Shown: one piece after another, positions 42,868-54,560 of the stretch
How positions within the stretch are numbered: position 1 is the stretch's first letter
Layout: the number at the start of each line of letters is the position of its first letter
Source of the DNA: Volvariella volvacea V23
Lineage: Eukaryota > Basidiomycota > Agaricomycetes > Agaricales > Pluteaceae
Reading direction: 5' to 3'
DNA length: 64,000 bases
Assembly: GCA_000349905.1 (NCBI GenBank)
Contig: KB722742.1
Location: 255,097 to 319,096, forward strand
Program-made: the position numbers and the translations under genes
Notes under the pieces: generated by a model
What the model was told of the DNA's origin: nothing
Database searches by the model: none
The model's input: the letters and a program-made list of their open reading frames with translations, nothing else

Positions 42868-43494
42868 ATGGACTATCCCGGCAAGCAAAGTGATACAGTA
42901 GATTTTGGAGGAGAGGTAGACTATTCCAATTATCAATTCTTCCAGGATGCACCGCCTAGGCCTCAGGTAAGCCCTCCATTCAGCACATGGGCTTTGTCGA
43001 CTGGCGCTCAGAGTACTGTCGCACTAAATTAGCCCCAATCAGCCCCTGCGCCATACGTACCACTGCCAGGCGTCATCGACCAGAATGACGCCTTCGAATA
43101 TGCTCTACAGGCAGCTCCCAGTGTGCTGTATGGACAATATAAGCAATACGGGCAGGTGTGTATAGTCACCTACTGTTACCCCGCCCGCTTGTTGACATCC
43201 CCAACCCCACAGCTCGGGGTGCTGGCTTGGTGTGCAGAGTTCAGCGAGCTGATCGATGGCCTCAAGGAACTCGGACTCTCGGGGAACATGTTCGTCACCA
43301 CCAGAACACAAGCACTGAAGACCTGCGAAGACCTCCTTCGTCTCAACCTCGAGCTCGAAATGCAGATCATCGTTTTATACCTTTCCTCTCAAGTTGCTAG
43401 GCTACGACGATTCCTCGACGCTGACAGAGTATGGGAGGATTACCCGCCAACCAAATTTCCCATCGATCCACTCCGCACATCGTCACCCGCATAA
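42868..43494 (+). CDS. Small unrecognised protein, conserved-looking
   Basis: About 165 residues, not recognised. It starts MDYPGKQSDTVDFGG. Two introns (42966-43032 and about 43156-43212) separate three exons; the joined core reads NDAFEYALQAAPSVLYGQYK, LGVLAWCAEFSELIDGLKEL, GNMFVTTRTQALKTCEDLLR and MQIIVLYLSSQVARLRRFLD. The core is helical, with regular hydrophobic spacing and little low-complexity sequence, so it looks like a real folded domain. Start is the first ATG after an A/C-rich leader. No signal peptide or membrane segment. Confidence 0.65.
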
Positions 43495-44175
43495 AACCCC
43501 GTGTTTGTCTCTTCCGAGATTGGTTGTACAAATCGCTCTCTTTGTCTGTAAATCACTTCATATTTCAGCTCACGCTTGGTACTGAATATGCTATCCAATC
43601 GCCAATGTCCATAATGCTTTGTTTGATTATTTTGACCCTAACATCCTATGTCTCTAGTTGTACACAATACACACACGTAAAACAAAGAGCTCAAGAAGAT
43701 GGCGAAAGGGGGTTCCCTTAAAGTAGCATACAGTGTCTCCACTAGACAGCAGTGAGGGATATGCAATGAATAAAGGTGCGTTAGCGAAGTAAAATCAGCG
43801 AGACAAATGCAGTCGGGCTTTGCCGCCAAAAAAGGTAGATGCCATAGACTAACGACAACTGAGAAGTGCAATGCAGAGGTTGAAAGCAAGTAAAGTGTCT
43901 ATCAGCCGTACTAAGTAAAATAGGAAATGATATGCAAGTGTTGAGAAAGAGAAGGGAAAGAGCCTATGCAACGGGATGGTCATGTTGACCGGAGTAGATA
44001 GATACACAAAATTCGTAGCGGTTGAGCGTCTCGATGGAGATGGATTCGGATATGGAAGCCTGAAGGGAAAAGAAGGGGGGAGGGGTGACCGCGATTGAAG
44101 GAGTATGGGTATAACTGCTGTGAAAGTCGTAATCATAACAGTATCCATGCACTCAAACGAGTGAGAGAGCATATT
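43495..44175. other. Convergent 3' intergenic region
   Basis: About 680 bases between two gene ends. Short frames only, A-rich toward the right. No gene, repeat or RNA recognised. Confidence 0.4.
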
Positions 44176-47100
44176 TCAGTGGGCTAGCGTGATACCAGTA
44201 TACTGTTTACTGGATCTTGACGGAAATTCATAAGTAGATTCGCGAGGTGGTTCTGGCAGGGGGTTGGGGGTCAGTGGGGTTCGAATGGAAGAAAATGGCC
44301 GGCTGCTTGATGTCGTCGTTGTATTCGTGGTGGAGGTGGGGGTTGTCGCAACAGCGATGATAGGTCTATGGCTTGTGTGATGAGCATGCGCGTGCAATTG
44401 GTTGTGATTATGGCTTTGACTTTGGCTATGGCTGTGACGATGATGGTGTTGATTTGAATATGCTGGGTATGCGGCAGAGGAGCTAGACTGCTGCGAAGGT
44501 GCATACGAAGCCGATGCATGGTAGACAACGGGCGGGGGAGCGAGAGGCATTGAGTGGTATATGTTGGACGTCGGCCGCCGAGGTTGTGGAGTTGGTTGGT
44601 GATGCTGTTCCTGCCGTTGGGGTTGCTGGTGCTGGAAGGACCCAGAAACCACAAAAGATGTATGGCTCGAGCCGTGGTGCCTTGGATCGGTATGGTGTCG
44701 ACTACCTCTGCCAGCAGAGCTGCTATTTTCTGATGGAACAGAATGCGCACCATCCGGTTCTCCACCATACATGCTTTTTGCCTTCCACAAGCGCTCCAAC
44801 TCCCATGCCTCTTTGGCACGTACGGCGTTTAGTTCAGCTGAGGGTAGCTCTGATGTGGGCCTGTTTGAAAGCGACGGTGCACGCTCTAGGGACCTTGGTT
44901 GCGGTGAAGGAGCGACTCCCGCAACTGGTGGAGATGGCTGAGGCTTGTTAACATTGAAAGGCACGGTATTAACTTGACTTTTCGGGGGTGATTGCCGTCC
45001 ACGAGAGTCAGAAGACCCCTTTCTAGGCTCGTGGTGTTGTCGACGTGCATGCTTCGAGTCGTCTTGTCTGTCTTGTCTTGATGAAATAGATGAGGGTTCT
45101 AGCGACGGAGCGCGTCGACGTGTTGCCTTTGCCTGTGACTGTGGTGGAGCTACTGTAATTGCAGGAGTTGCTATTGGACCAGGCTCCGAAGCTTGTCGTC
45201 TACTTCGTTCACTGCGTGCTCTATCCTGACGTTCATAAGTACGTTGGGCCACAGGGATATTCTCTTTTGGCTTCTCCAGGCGCTGTGACGCTGTCTCTTT
45301 ACGACTACTGGTGCTTGCATCCTGAGGCCGCAAAGAAGCGCGGCTCTTTGTTTTTGCATTCCCAACAGATTCCACAACCTCCCACTGTTCTCCAGCCGCA
45401 ACAATAGTCTCTCCAGACGCATACACCCTCCCAGAAGCGCTTCGCACCAATCTGAAGGTTTCAGTCTGCCTGCTAGGTTGCGAACTAGATTCACGTTTCA
45501 AGTGCTTCGTAGCACGAGGAGATTTGGGGGGAACCGTTGGTGGCCTAGGTTCTGGGGTCACAGATATCTCCCTATCTGCTGGAGTGTATGGCGTGGGCGG
45601 ATTAACGAGGAGAGAAGATATAGAGAGCGGAGAGTAATCCATGGGTGGTGCATGCAACCCGTATCCAGGCGGTGTATTGCGATCTCCAGATATTGAACGG
45701 TGGGTTGCAGTTGTGGGAGGTGCTGCCAAATAGGACGAGCGCTGAGTCGTGGAAGCGCGTTTATCACGAGGTGCAGGGGATTTACTAGGAAGTGGAGGAG
45801 GGGCAGGAGAGGGTGATGTCCAAGACGGAGTTTGAGAAGCAATCACAGCAGAAGATTCCCCATCCCTTGCACCCGACGAACCATTTGAAGGTGATAAATA
45901 TGCCGGCCTTACTTCCTCGCCGCGAGCAGCACTTCGTGTTGGGGAAGAGTCGCCGCGACGTGAGGGTGGCCGTACGGATGCGGCTTCCCTCCGTTCAGAA
46001 GGATGTGCTGACTTGGAATCGTCTATGCGCGAAACGCGCTTCCCTGTACCTTGTGGATCAATGCGCGACGGGACAGACCTTGGGGGTATAGTTTCCTTAT
46101 GATCCAAAGAGATGCGTGTTGAGGGCCTAGCATTCTCCACACGTGGTAGATGTTTTCCATCCCTAGGGTCTTCTCCGTGTGACTTTGGCCAGTGAGGAGC
46201 ATTTTCCACCCCTATAAATGGGCCGGCAGCGGGCTTGACATTGTCCGGAGATGGTGTTTGCCTTGAAGATGAATCAGGATGAGCTCGAGACACAGGACGG
46301 TGAGATACTGCATCCGAGGACTCCGGAAAAGTTCTAGCCTCGGCCACCAGCCCATGGGGTAAGGTCCCCATGGAAGAAAGCGGCGAAAGAAGTTGTGCTG
46401 GAGCAGAAATAGCAGAGGGCTGCCGCTCGTGGGGTGATGGATCTGGTTTGTCAGGAGGTAGCGGTACTTCAACAGGGTGAGGAGAAGCCTGTTCTGGGGT
46501 TGGTATATCGGGGTTGGCAACCTTCAGTTTGCCTATCGAATAGGATGCGTCAATAGAGAATGCGGATGCCCGATCTGCTTCGTCATGATGGTGATAGAAA
46601 TGGGAAGGTCCGTCGTCCATAATTGGTGTCGTCTGCTGGGGGAGATCAACTGAAGCCCTCGTAGGTGCCGACTGAGCAGGAGGTGCAGCATCATAGCAAT
46701 GGCCGTAGCTATAACCATAACCGTTGACGTCCCCACTAGGCCTGCTATAGTTGCTCTGCTGCAAATCCCCGTCTATCGCTGCATCGTCACGTTCCACAGG
46801 CGATTTGCGAAGCAAACTGAATTTTTTCGCTAACCGACTTAGAACACTCCCTCGCCTCTCTCTTTTGAATATTGATGACTGGGACGATGAGGGTGGGTGA
46901 AGGGATATTTGGCTAGACAGGTGGCTTTGGTGATGTATGCTACTGGAGACATCAGGCGGTCCAGGGACAACACTGTGATCCTCTATTGGCGTCGCTGGTG
47001 CAGATGTTGTCAGCCTGTCTTGACCAAAAAGTGCGCCTGAAACGGGCGGCCTGCGCTTGCTCAGTTTGCGGGGAGGCTGTATAGAGTGGCTGACGGGGTT

Positions 47101-48135
47101 CGGTAGATCGACGGCAGAGGCGGATTGAGCTAACGGCGAAGGAGCGGGTTTACGTTTGGTCTGAATGTTAGTCGTACTTAGTCGTCGCGGGCGAGTGAGG
47201 ATCTAGTAAAGTGTGAAAAGAGGATAAGCATGGCTATATTAGCAGGATGAATGAAATCAAAAGGAGCGTACTTCATGCTTATCCGAGGAAATGAGACCAA
47301 CGTCGTACGGGGATTGGTGGTGCCAGCTGGTACCCCATGGATCACTAGCATCAAGCAAATCGACATCGTCATGAGCGGTTTGGGAGGTCTTGCGTGACCT
47401 CGGCATGCCCGGTTGGGTGGAACTAGGAGTAGGGAGCGGTGTGCTTGAAGGAGTGCGACTGTGGGCTATCAAACGCGTAGAGTCCTCTGAACGGTCCTGC
47501 AGGCTAGCGGTAGACATAGGGGGAAACGAAGGGGAGAAGATCGTAGGGGGACGGGCGGAAGGGCGATGTTGGGAAGGGGGAATCAAGTGGTGGTTCCTGT
47601 ACCAGCGAGGACCGACTGGGTTATGAATCTGATACCGCATCGTCAGAGAAGGTAGAGGTGCTGACGCCCAAGTGTCCTTGTTATACCAAGCTGGAGCTTC
47701 CCTCAATGTATCTGGGAGAATGGAACGCGGCGAGTTCATTTGAAGGGCCCAGTGAGGTTTCTCCGCAGACTCATCCGTCCTTTCCATCTCTCTTTGCTCA
47801 TCGTCTCCGGCCAGGGGTTGTGGCTGAGAGCTGGGATCCAGCGAAGTCGAATGCAGTGCAAGGTTGCGTGGGGATGGTGGTTGAGCGGAAGGCGCCGTGA
47901 TGGTTCGCTTGATCGACCAAATAAAGGTACCGCCAGTGAATTTACGTTTCGAAAGGAGTCGTTCTACGGCGGCTTGTGGATGAAAGCGGTCGTTGTCGGA
48001 GGCGATATTGTCAGGATCGTGGAAAACCTTGCCTGCGGGCGACTTGAGGAAAATGAACAAGACGAAAAAGGCAAGGAGCACAGGCGCGCGGAAGACGGAC
48101 CTTGAGGTGGTCTTGGTCTGATGGGACAGAAACAT
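44176..48135 (-). CDS. Very long disordered protein with Pal1-like motif and His-rich tail
   Basis: About 1,290 residues in two visible exons joined by an 81-nt intron (about 47190-47270) that links SSDKHE to ILTRPRRLS. The N-terminal part has a possible membrane anchor ([12 protein letters not shown], residues 19-30). Then come the ordered-looking [17 protein letters not shown] and [17 protein letters not shown], whose WHHxSPYDV pattern recalls the HHxGPY motif of Pal1-type proteins. The rest is Ser/Pro/Arg-rich with many SP sites, one compact block [29 protein letters not shown] split here for length, and a His/Gln/Ser-rich segment near 44390-44470. ATG 48135 is the first in frame; an internal ATG at 47640 just before [12 protein letters not shown] is an alternative that would drop the hydrophobic segment. 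Function unknown; polarity or membrane-cortex role is a guess. Confidence 0.6.
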
Positions 48136-48481
48136 TCAGACTGGACATGGCTGCTGCAGAGTCCCGCAAGCAGGGCGAGCAGGAGACTGCGAGCGACGCT
48201 GGCCCGTCATCCACGCGAACTGCCATCAGCCTTTGTCGTCCTGCCTCCTCGAGGCTGCCGGACTTGCGTTGGCTCCGAGGCCGCATGACGGCGGTGCAGC
48301 GGGCAATCCAGCTGCACACCCGGCCACTCTGCAGCTCTGCACGCACGTCCTCGCCAGCCCAGCACAGCAGACTCGGAGCAGGCATAGGCGGTGGGACGGG
48401 CCGCTGATCCGGCAAGCAGATTTCCAGATCAGGCAATGTCATATTTCTTCTGATCAGCAATATTTCTCGAGTCCAATCGCC
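48136..48481. promoter_or_regulatory. Bidirectional promoter, disordered protein / ADE5,7
   Basis: 346 bp between divergent ATGs, GC-rich through about 48200-48400. No consensus box recognised with certainty. Confidence 0.35.
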
Positions 48482-51347
48482 ATGTCCCTCCGCGTTCTTC
48501 TCCTGGGAAATGGTGGCAGGGAGCATGCTCTCGCCTGGAGGCTAGCAAAGTCCCCGCTCCTCCACCATCTCTTCGTCGCCCCCGGCAATGGAGGCACCGC
48601 TTCCATCCCAAATGCCTCCAACGTCAACATCTCTGCCACCGACTACCCGAAGCTTATCGACTTCGCGGTCAGGGAAAAGGTCTGCGGTGCACTCTACCTC
48701 TCGGGACGGCCTCTTAACGACTTGATTAGATCGACCTCGTCGTCCCTGGGCCCGAGCAACCACTGGTGGAGGGCGTCGAGTCCCATTTCCGCAAAGGTGC
48801 GACCAACTCGCTAGTGCACTCGACGAATGTTATATCGCATTCCAGTCGGAATCCCCGTTTTCGGGCCAGGCGAGCGTGCGGCAAGGATGGAAGGCTCCAA
48901 GGCTTTCTCCAAAGACTTTATGGCCCGCCATTCTATTCCAACTGCAAAATTCCGCACATTTTCCTCATCCCAATTCGACGATGCCATCAACTATGTCAGT
49001 ACGTGTGGTTATCCAGTCGTTCTTAAAGCCAGCGGTCTAGCCGCTGGCAAGGGCGTCCTCATTCCACAGTCTCTCGAAGAAGCCACCCAGGGTATCAAGG
49101 ATATACTGGTAAACCGTGTATTTGGCGAAGCTGGTGCACATTCTTTTGCTACCGCCTCCTGACTGGTGTCTGATCGACGCTTCGCAGGGGATGAATTGGT
49201 GGTAGAAGAGCTCTTGATTGGTCCAGAGATATCCGTTCTAGCCTTTTCGGACGGATACACGATCATTCCCCTCCCGGCAGCCCAGGATCACAAACGAGTT
49301 GGTGAAGGTGACACGGGTCTCAACACAGGGGGGATGGGTGCCTATGCACCCGCACCAGTTGCTACGCCCCATATCATGGAACGTATCATGAACGAAACAC
49401 TACGACCCACAATCGACGGCATGCGCAAGGACGGTGCGTCCATTGGTTTTCCCTGTCACGATTCAGTTACTCACGGACAAAGCAGGCTTCCCATTCCTTG
49501 GGCTGCTGTTTACTGGTTTCATGCTCACAGAATCTGGACCCAAAGTTCTTGAGTACAACGTCAGGTTTGGAGATCCAGAGACGGAAGCGCTAATGCTGCT
49601 ACTGGATGAAAGTGTTGATCTAGCAGCTGTCATGCTGGTGAGTATTCCCTGCCCGATTATCCACACATGCCTCTGATCTGTCTCGAAGGCGTGCGTTGAA
49701 CACCGTCTGGATTCCGTTGATGTCAGAATTCGTCCAGGTTACGCGGTCTCTGTCATTATGGCCTCGCAGGGCTACCCTGGATCGTATGAAAAGGGGAAGC
49801 CCATCACCTTTGGCGCGACACCGTCAGGTCGGCGGATTTCTACTTTCACGATTTATGCTCACCTAATCTTCCTTGTGCTCAAGATGTCGTGGTATTCCAT
49901 GCTGGGACGTCGAAGAATGAAGACCAAATATTGACCTCAGGGGGTCGTGTCCTGGCAGTAACTGCATATGCGCCGACCCTGAATGAGGCCCTCAAAAAGG
50001 CCTATGCTAGCGTCGATAGCGTTTCGTTCGACGGTAAGATCTACCGAAGAGATATTGGACACCGGTGAGTCCCGCGCTGCAGTCAAAGCTTTATGGGACA
50101 ATCGTGCCAATAGCAATATAGCGCACTAGCGGCGGCAGAAGCCCCTCAGGCTCAATTGACATATGAACAAGCTGGCGTATCAGTCGATGCGGGAAATGCG
50201 CTCGTAGAAGCGATCAAACCATTTGTGCGTGCAACCCGCAGAACCGGGGCAGATGCCGAAATTGGTGGTTTTGGAGGGGTCTTTGACCTCAAGGCCACAG
50301 GGTACCAAGATCCTGTCCTTGTCAGCGGTACCGATGGCGTTGGCACAAAACTACGTGTCGCCATCGACGTAGGGATTCATAATTATGTCGGTAAGTTGGC
50401 TTCGGTTTCACGTAATACGCTGGAGTTGACTGGCTGGGATAGGCGTCGACCTCGTGGCTATGTCGGTTAATGACCTCTTGGTGCAGGGCGCAGAGCCTCT
50501 ATATTTCTTGGATTACTATGGATGCGGCAAGCTCGAAGTAGACGTGGCAGCCGATGTCATCAAGGGCATTGCGGAGGGATGCCGTCAAGCGGGTTGTGCA
50601 CTTATTGGAGGAGAAACGGCAGAAATGCCAGGGATGTACCAACCAGGTTCGTGCATGCCATTGAAGTTTTCTCCTCCATCAAGACAGGTTAAAAAGTCTC
50701 ATGCAAATTGATGACTCCTTTCTGGTTGTTTAGGCGATTATGATCTGGCAGGATTTGCAGTTGGAGCGGTTGAGCGTGATAAACTCCTCCCCCGCCCAGA
50801 TATCCGAGCGGGTGATGTCCTATTGGGGGTGGCTTCCTCGGGACTTCATTCAAACGGCTTTTCCCTCGTACGCAAGGTCGTTTCGGTCTCAGGGTACTCA
50901 TACTCCTCCACGTGCCCATGGGACAGCACTACGACCCTCGGACAAAAACTGCTAGAACCCACACGTATTTACATCTCACAGATTCTACCCGTCGCCAAGG
51001 CAGGACTCATCAAGGGCATGTCCAATATCACCGGCGGAGGATTCATTGAAAATATTCCTCGTGTCCTGCCTAAAGGTCTTGGGTGTTGGATTGATGCTTC
51101 GACATGGTCACTACCACCCGTCTTTGATTTTCTGATGAAGCATGGGAATATCGCGCCATTAGAGATGGCACGGACTTTCAACAACGGTATCGGGATGGTG
51201 GTAATTGTCAGTCCAGACAATGTTGATAGGGCAATGCAAGCGTTGAGAAGTGACGATTGCCCTGTTTGGAGAATCGGAGAAGTAAAGGACGGGGAGGGTG
51301 TGGATATGCGCAACACCAGTAGCTGGGTGCAAAATACCTCATCATGA
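48482..51347 (+). CDS. ADE5,7: Bifunctional purine enzyme: GAR synthetase / AIR synthetase
   Basis: Catalyses steps two and five of de novo purine synthesis in the cytosol. N-terminal PurD half: [58 protein letters not shown], the ATP-grasp segment [12 protein letters not shown] and [14 protein letters not shown]-terminal PurM half from about 50150: [104 protein letters not shown] and [15 protein letters not shown]. About nine introns. The fusion order is the usual fungal one. Ends at 51347. Confidence 0.96.
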
Positions 51348-51923
51348 GCGTCATTACTTGCGTTGACTATACGAGATTATAGCTGGTGTATGCGTAGAAC
51401 AAGGAGAGGGGAGGGGCGCAGCTTGACTGCCACGGATACCAAAAGTGACGCAACGAAAAAAATACGACAACCATCGTAAATATTTTGTCTTTATGTATAT
51501 GTATGGAGGTGCTGAACGAGGTGGGAGGTGTATATGTATGCATGCATGTGCATATAGTGTGCAACAGATCTAGAACTAGGGGAAAGAGAGAACAAGTTAG
51601 GACAACACAGGCGGAGAGTAGACAGTGAAAATGCGAAAGGAAGCACAGATGGAGAAGCAACGAGATGCGCCGGCTAACACGGCCTCGGGCAGCGAGCTGG
51701 CATATTTACTAATGCAATCAAGACAAGCAAATATTAAACGAAGCAGAAGAAATGCGGATGAAAAATAATGCTATGAAAGGCGAAGTTCATGATGAATGAG
51801 CATAGGAGCACGTGAGCTTAAGTGTAACAAGGTATGGACCTGATGGAGAGCAAAGCAGAAAAGCCGAGAGTTCGTGGATACATGAGTGCACGATATAGAT
51901 GCACAACGCGTGTGCCGAGGTTT
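51348..51923. other. Convergent 3' intergenic region
   Basis: About 575 bases. An alternating purine-pyrimidine stretch (GTATATGTATGCATGCATG, about 51530-51548, continuing to 51556) has Z-DNA or cruciform potential. A CACGTG core lies at 51809-51814. No gene recognised. Confidence 0.4.
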
Positions 51924-54104
51924 TTAAGCAGAGACGGATACCTCTTTAGAAATATCCGGGACTGCTGCTGCTGTGGCAATTTTAGCGAAAGAGAGAGGGA
52001 GTTTTCCGTTGGTGGCTAGGGTGTCGGTGGGTGAATCAGCAATTCCATTGGGCTCGGCCTTCGATTCCTGTGTTCCAAATAAGACCAGCGAGAAAAAATC
52101 GAATCAGATAAAACTTTCCATCCCGATGTAGAATCGATAAAGCGCTATAGTACCTTGGAAGGAGCCGAACGGACGGATTCTGCTGGGGAACCACGTGCAT
52201 CCTTTACGCCGTCCTTTTTGGGTGGAGGGGCTTGCAATACTTGGGCCGCAGTAGGGCCATTGCCATTTAATAATATTCCATTTGAACCAGGACTGCGGGT
52301 GGGGGGTGTAGTGCTACCACCCAAAACAGGGAACTCGTCCGCATTCGGAACTCGCTGCTTCATGGGGGCAACTTTTTTGTCGTTCCTCACTCCGTTCACG
52401 ATTTGATTGTGTCGTGTCGCTTGGAAGTATCGAGGGCGATTGGCCGGGTCGTGGGGTTGAGAAAAATTGCCTTCCTCTCCGACCTGGGGCTGACGGGAAT
52501 TTTCCTAATTGAGGTGAACATGCGTTAAACATTTTCCGGATCAGCGAAGATGCATAACAGGAGTACGAACATCCCGAATAGACATTGTGGCAAACTTTTC
52601 TTCCAAATTTCCATAGCCATTCCGTGGGCGTGGACCAGCATTTCGACCATTGAGGAATGGCACAGGATGAGGACCAGTCCCCTCGGGTGGTAGAACGTGG
52701 GGGAATCGACAGTCATCCCTATTTCCTATTAGAAGAGCCTCAAACCCTACTACTGGCCACTTACCCGTTTTTGCATCTTCCAGAGGGGAAGAAGAAGCAT
52801 GGTGGTTTACGACCGGGGAAAGAAGTGCGGCGACTTGTTCCACGTCGGTGATGAGTATTGTCACGAGGGTTGGCATGTGCTACAATATTATTGTCGAGTG
52901 GTGATTTAGGAGCATTGTTTTCAGTATATTTCACAGGTGGATTCGGTGGTTGCGGAGGATACTGGCCAGCAGGATCTGCGTGTACAGGGAAAGGCGTGTT
53001 GGAATTTTGATACATTGCAGTTGGTGATTGAGGTCCGTTAGGGGGAGCAGCAGAATGGTGATGGATGGGTGGCACTGGGGCAGGAATGGGAGGTGCAATA
53101 TGAGGGGGATGAGAATAACCATTGGGCGGGAGGGGTGGATAGGGTGCACCATTTGGCGCATATGGTGCTTGTGTTGGGGAAATCACTTCCGACTGTGACC
53201 GTGCGTGTCCCATCGGCGGAGGCGGAGGCGACAATGGATTCATGGGGTGTACACCATTGGGGGAGTGGAAGGTGGGTGGGGGTGGTGGATAATATCCTGG
53301 TGTGTATGGTTGAGGGGGTACGGACTCATAACCGGGACCATAAGGTGCCGGATGGGGAGGTGGACCCTGGAAGTAGGGGGCTTGCGGATGAGCGAACATG
53401 CAAGATGGGCCGTAGCGGCAAGCAGGATAGTATCTGCAGGGAATTAATCTAGCGATCTCCGGGGGTGGCAAGTTTCCAGCGCCTCCCGGAGACTGCTCGC
53501 CGCTAGATGAGTGTGGGGGTCCTGGGGGAGGAGGAGGGTAATACATGGCACCTTCGGGCATTGGGGGAGGAGCGTTCAAGGTGGGATAGTAGGGGTATGC
53601 CCCAGGAGGTGGAGGAGGATAGAAGGATTTATCGGGACTGGCGGGATCACTAGGATAGACTGATTCTGGAACCGGTAATCCGCTTGAAGTTAGCTTGCTA
53701 CGTGCTGACTCGAGGAGCTCGAGGATGGCAGTGTCTGTTGTGAACTGCTCGAGACGAGCTTCACCGCCACTAGTGGGATCAGCACCTGGGCATTCAACGA
53801 GGACTCAATAAAGTGCAAAGGGGATCAATGTGTGAGTACGCACCTTTCTCCAGCAACGCGCGCACAATTTCTACGTGACCGTGCTTGATTGCCTCGATAA
53901 GAGGAGTGATGCCGGCGGGATCTGGAAGCGAGGAAGTAAACAATATACGAGAGGTCAATGATACGAAATTGATAAAAACGAAGGCGAAATGGAGAGTGTA
54001 CACGAACCTTTTACTTCAAGCTCAGCACTGCTCGCGTCTTTCAAGAGGTCATTAACCGTTTCGAGGTTACCCTCAGAGCAAGCCTTCCAGAGAGCAGAAA
54101 CCAT
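51924..54104 (-). CDS. Ankyrin-repeat CCCH zinc-finger protein
   Basis: Likely RNA-binding protein. It starts MVSALWKACSEGNLETVNDLL, an ankyrin repeat, followed after an intron by a second, DPAGITPLIEAIKHGHVEIV. A long Pro/Tyr/Gly-rich stretch (PPPPPGPP runs) surrounds two CCCH fingers: CRYYPACRYGPSCMFAH (C-x5-C-x5-C-x3-H) at about 53390-53440, and CFFFPSGRCKNG joined over an intron to DDCRFPH. Near the end VPNADEFPVLGG resembles a PAM2-type motif that binds poly(A)-binding protein, though this is a weak call. The last exon, after an 88-nt intron, ends EVSVSA at 51924. About six introns. The ankyrin-then-two-CCCH order is best known from plant tandem zinc-finger proteins. Confidence 0.82.
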
Positions 54105-54560
54105 TTGGATGCTGGGATTGGAGTGGGGAGGGGGCTGTGGGGAGATGGTGGGAGAAGGCAAGATGGGCTGGGTCAGACAAAGACGGCTAACGGTGTTGAG
54201 AAGGCAAAAGAAAACGGACAGACTTGAGGGAATTGCGACCAAAAATCTGTTGAAACCGGAACTTTCGGAAAATTAAAAAATTCCATAAAATTTGTGTGCA
54301 ACGCCCAGATATCTCGAGATCGATCTGCGGATGTAAGCCCCCTTAGTCAGCGTCCTCCATCAAACCTATCTCCGAAGCACGTCCCGTGTCCCGTTGCTGA
54401 CGTTGCATCCCATTGCGTAGTATGTCCTGTGAACATGTTGTATTCCACTGTGGTATCTATCTGGCTGTATCATTATGGAGACTATGTGTAGCATAGGGGA
54501 ATAATGCAATAATTATAACGAACCAGTGGTCGCTGTACTAGTGGGTAAGGTATGGCTAAG
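54105..54560. promoter_or_regulatory. Region upstream of the ankyrin-CCCH gene
   Basis: 456 bases between two minus-strand genes. The 120 bases nearest the ATG are pyrimidine-rich on the minus strand (CCCCTCCCC). An A/T-rich patch lies at 54262-54292. No gene seen. Confidence 0.35.
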
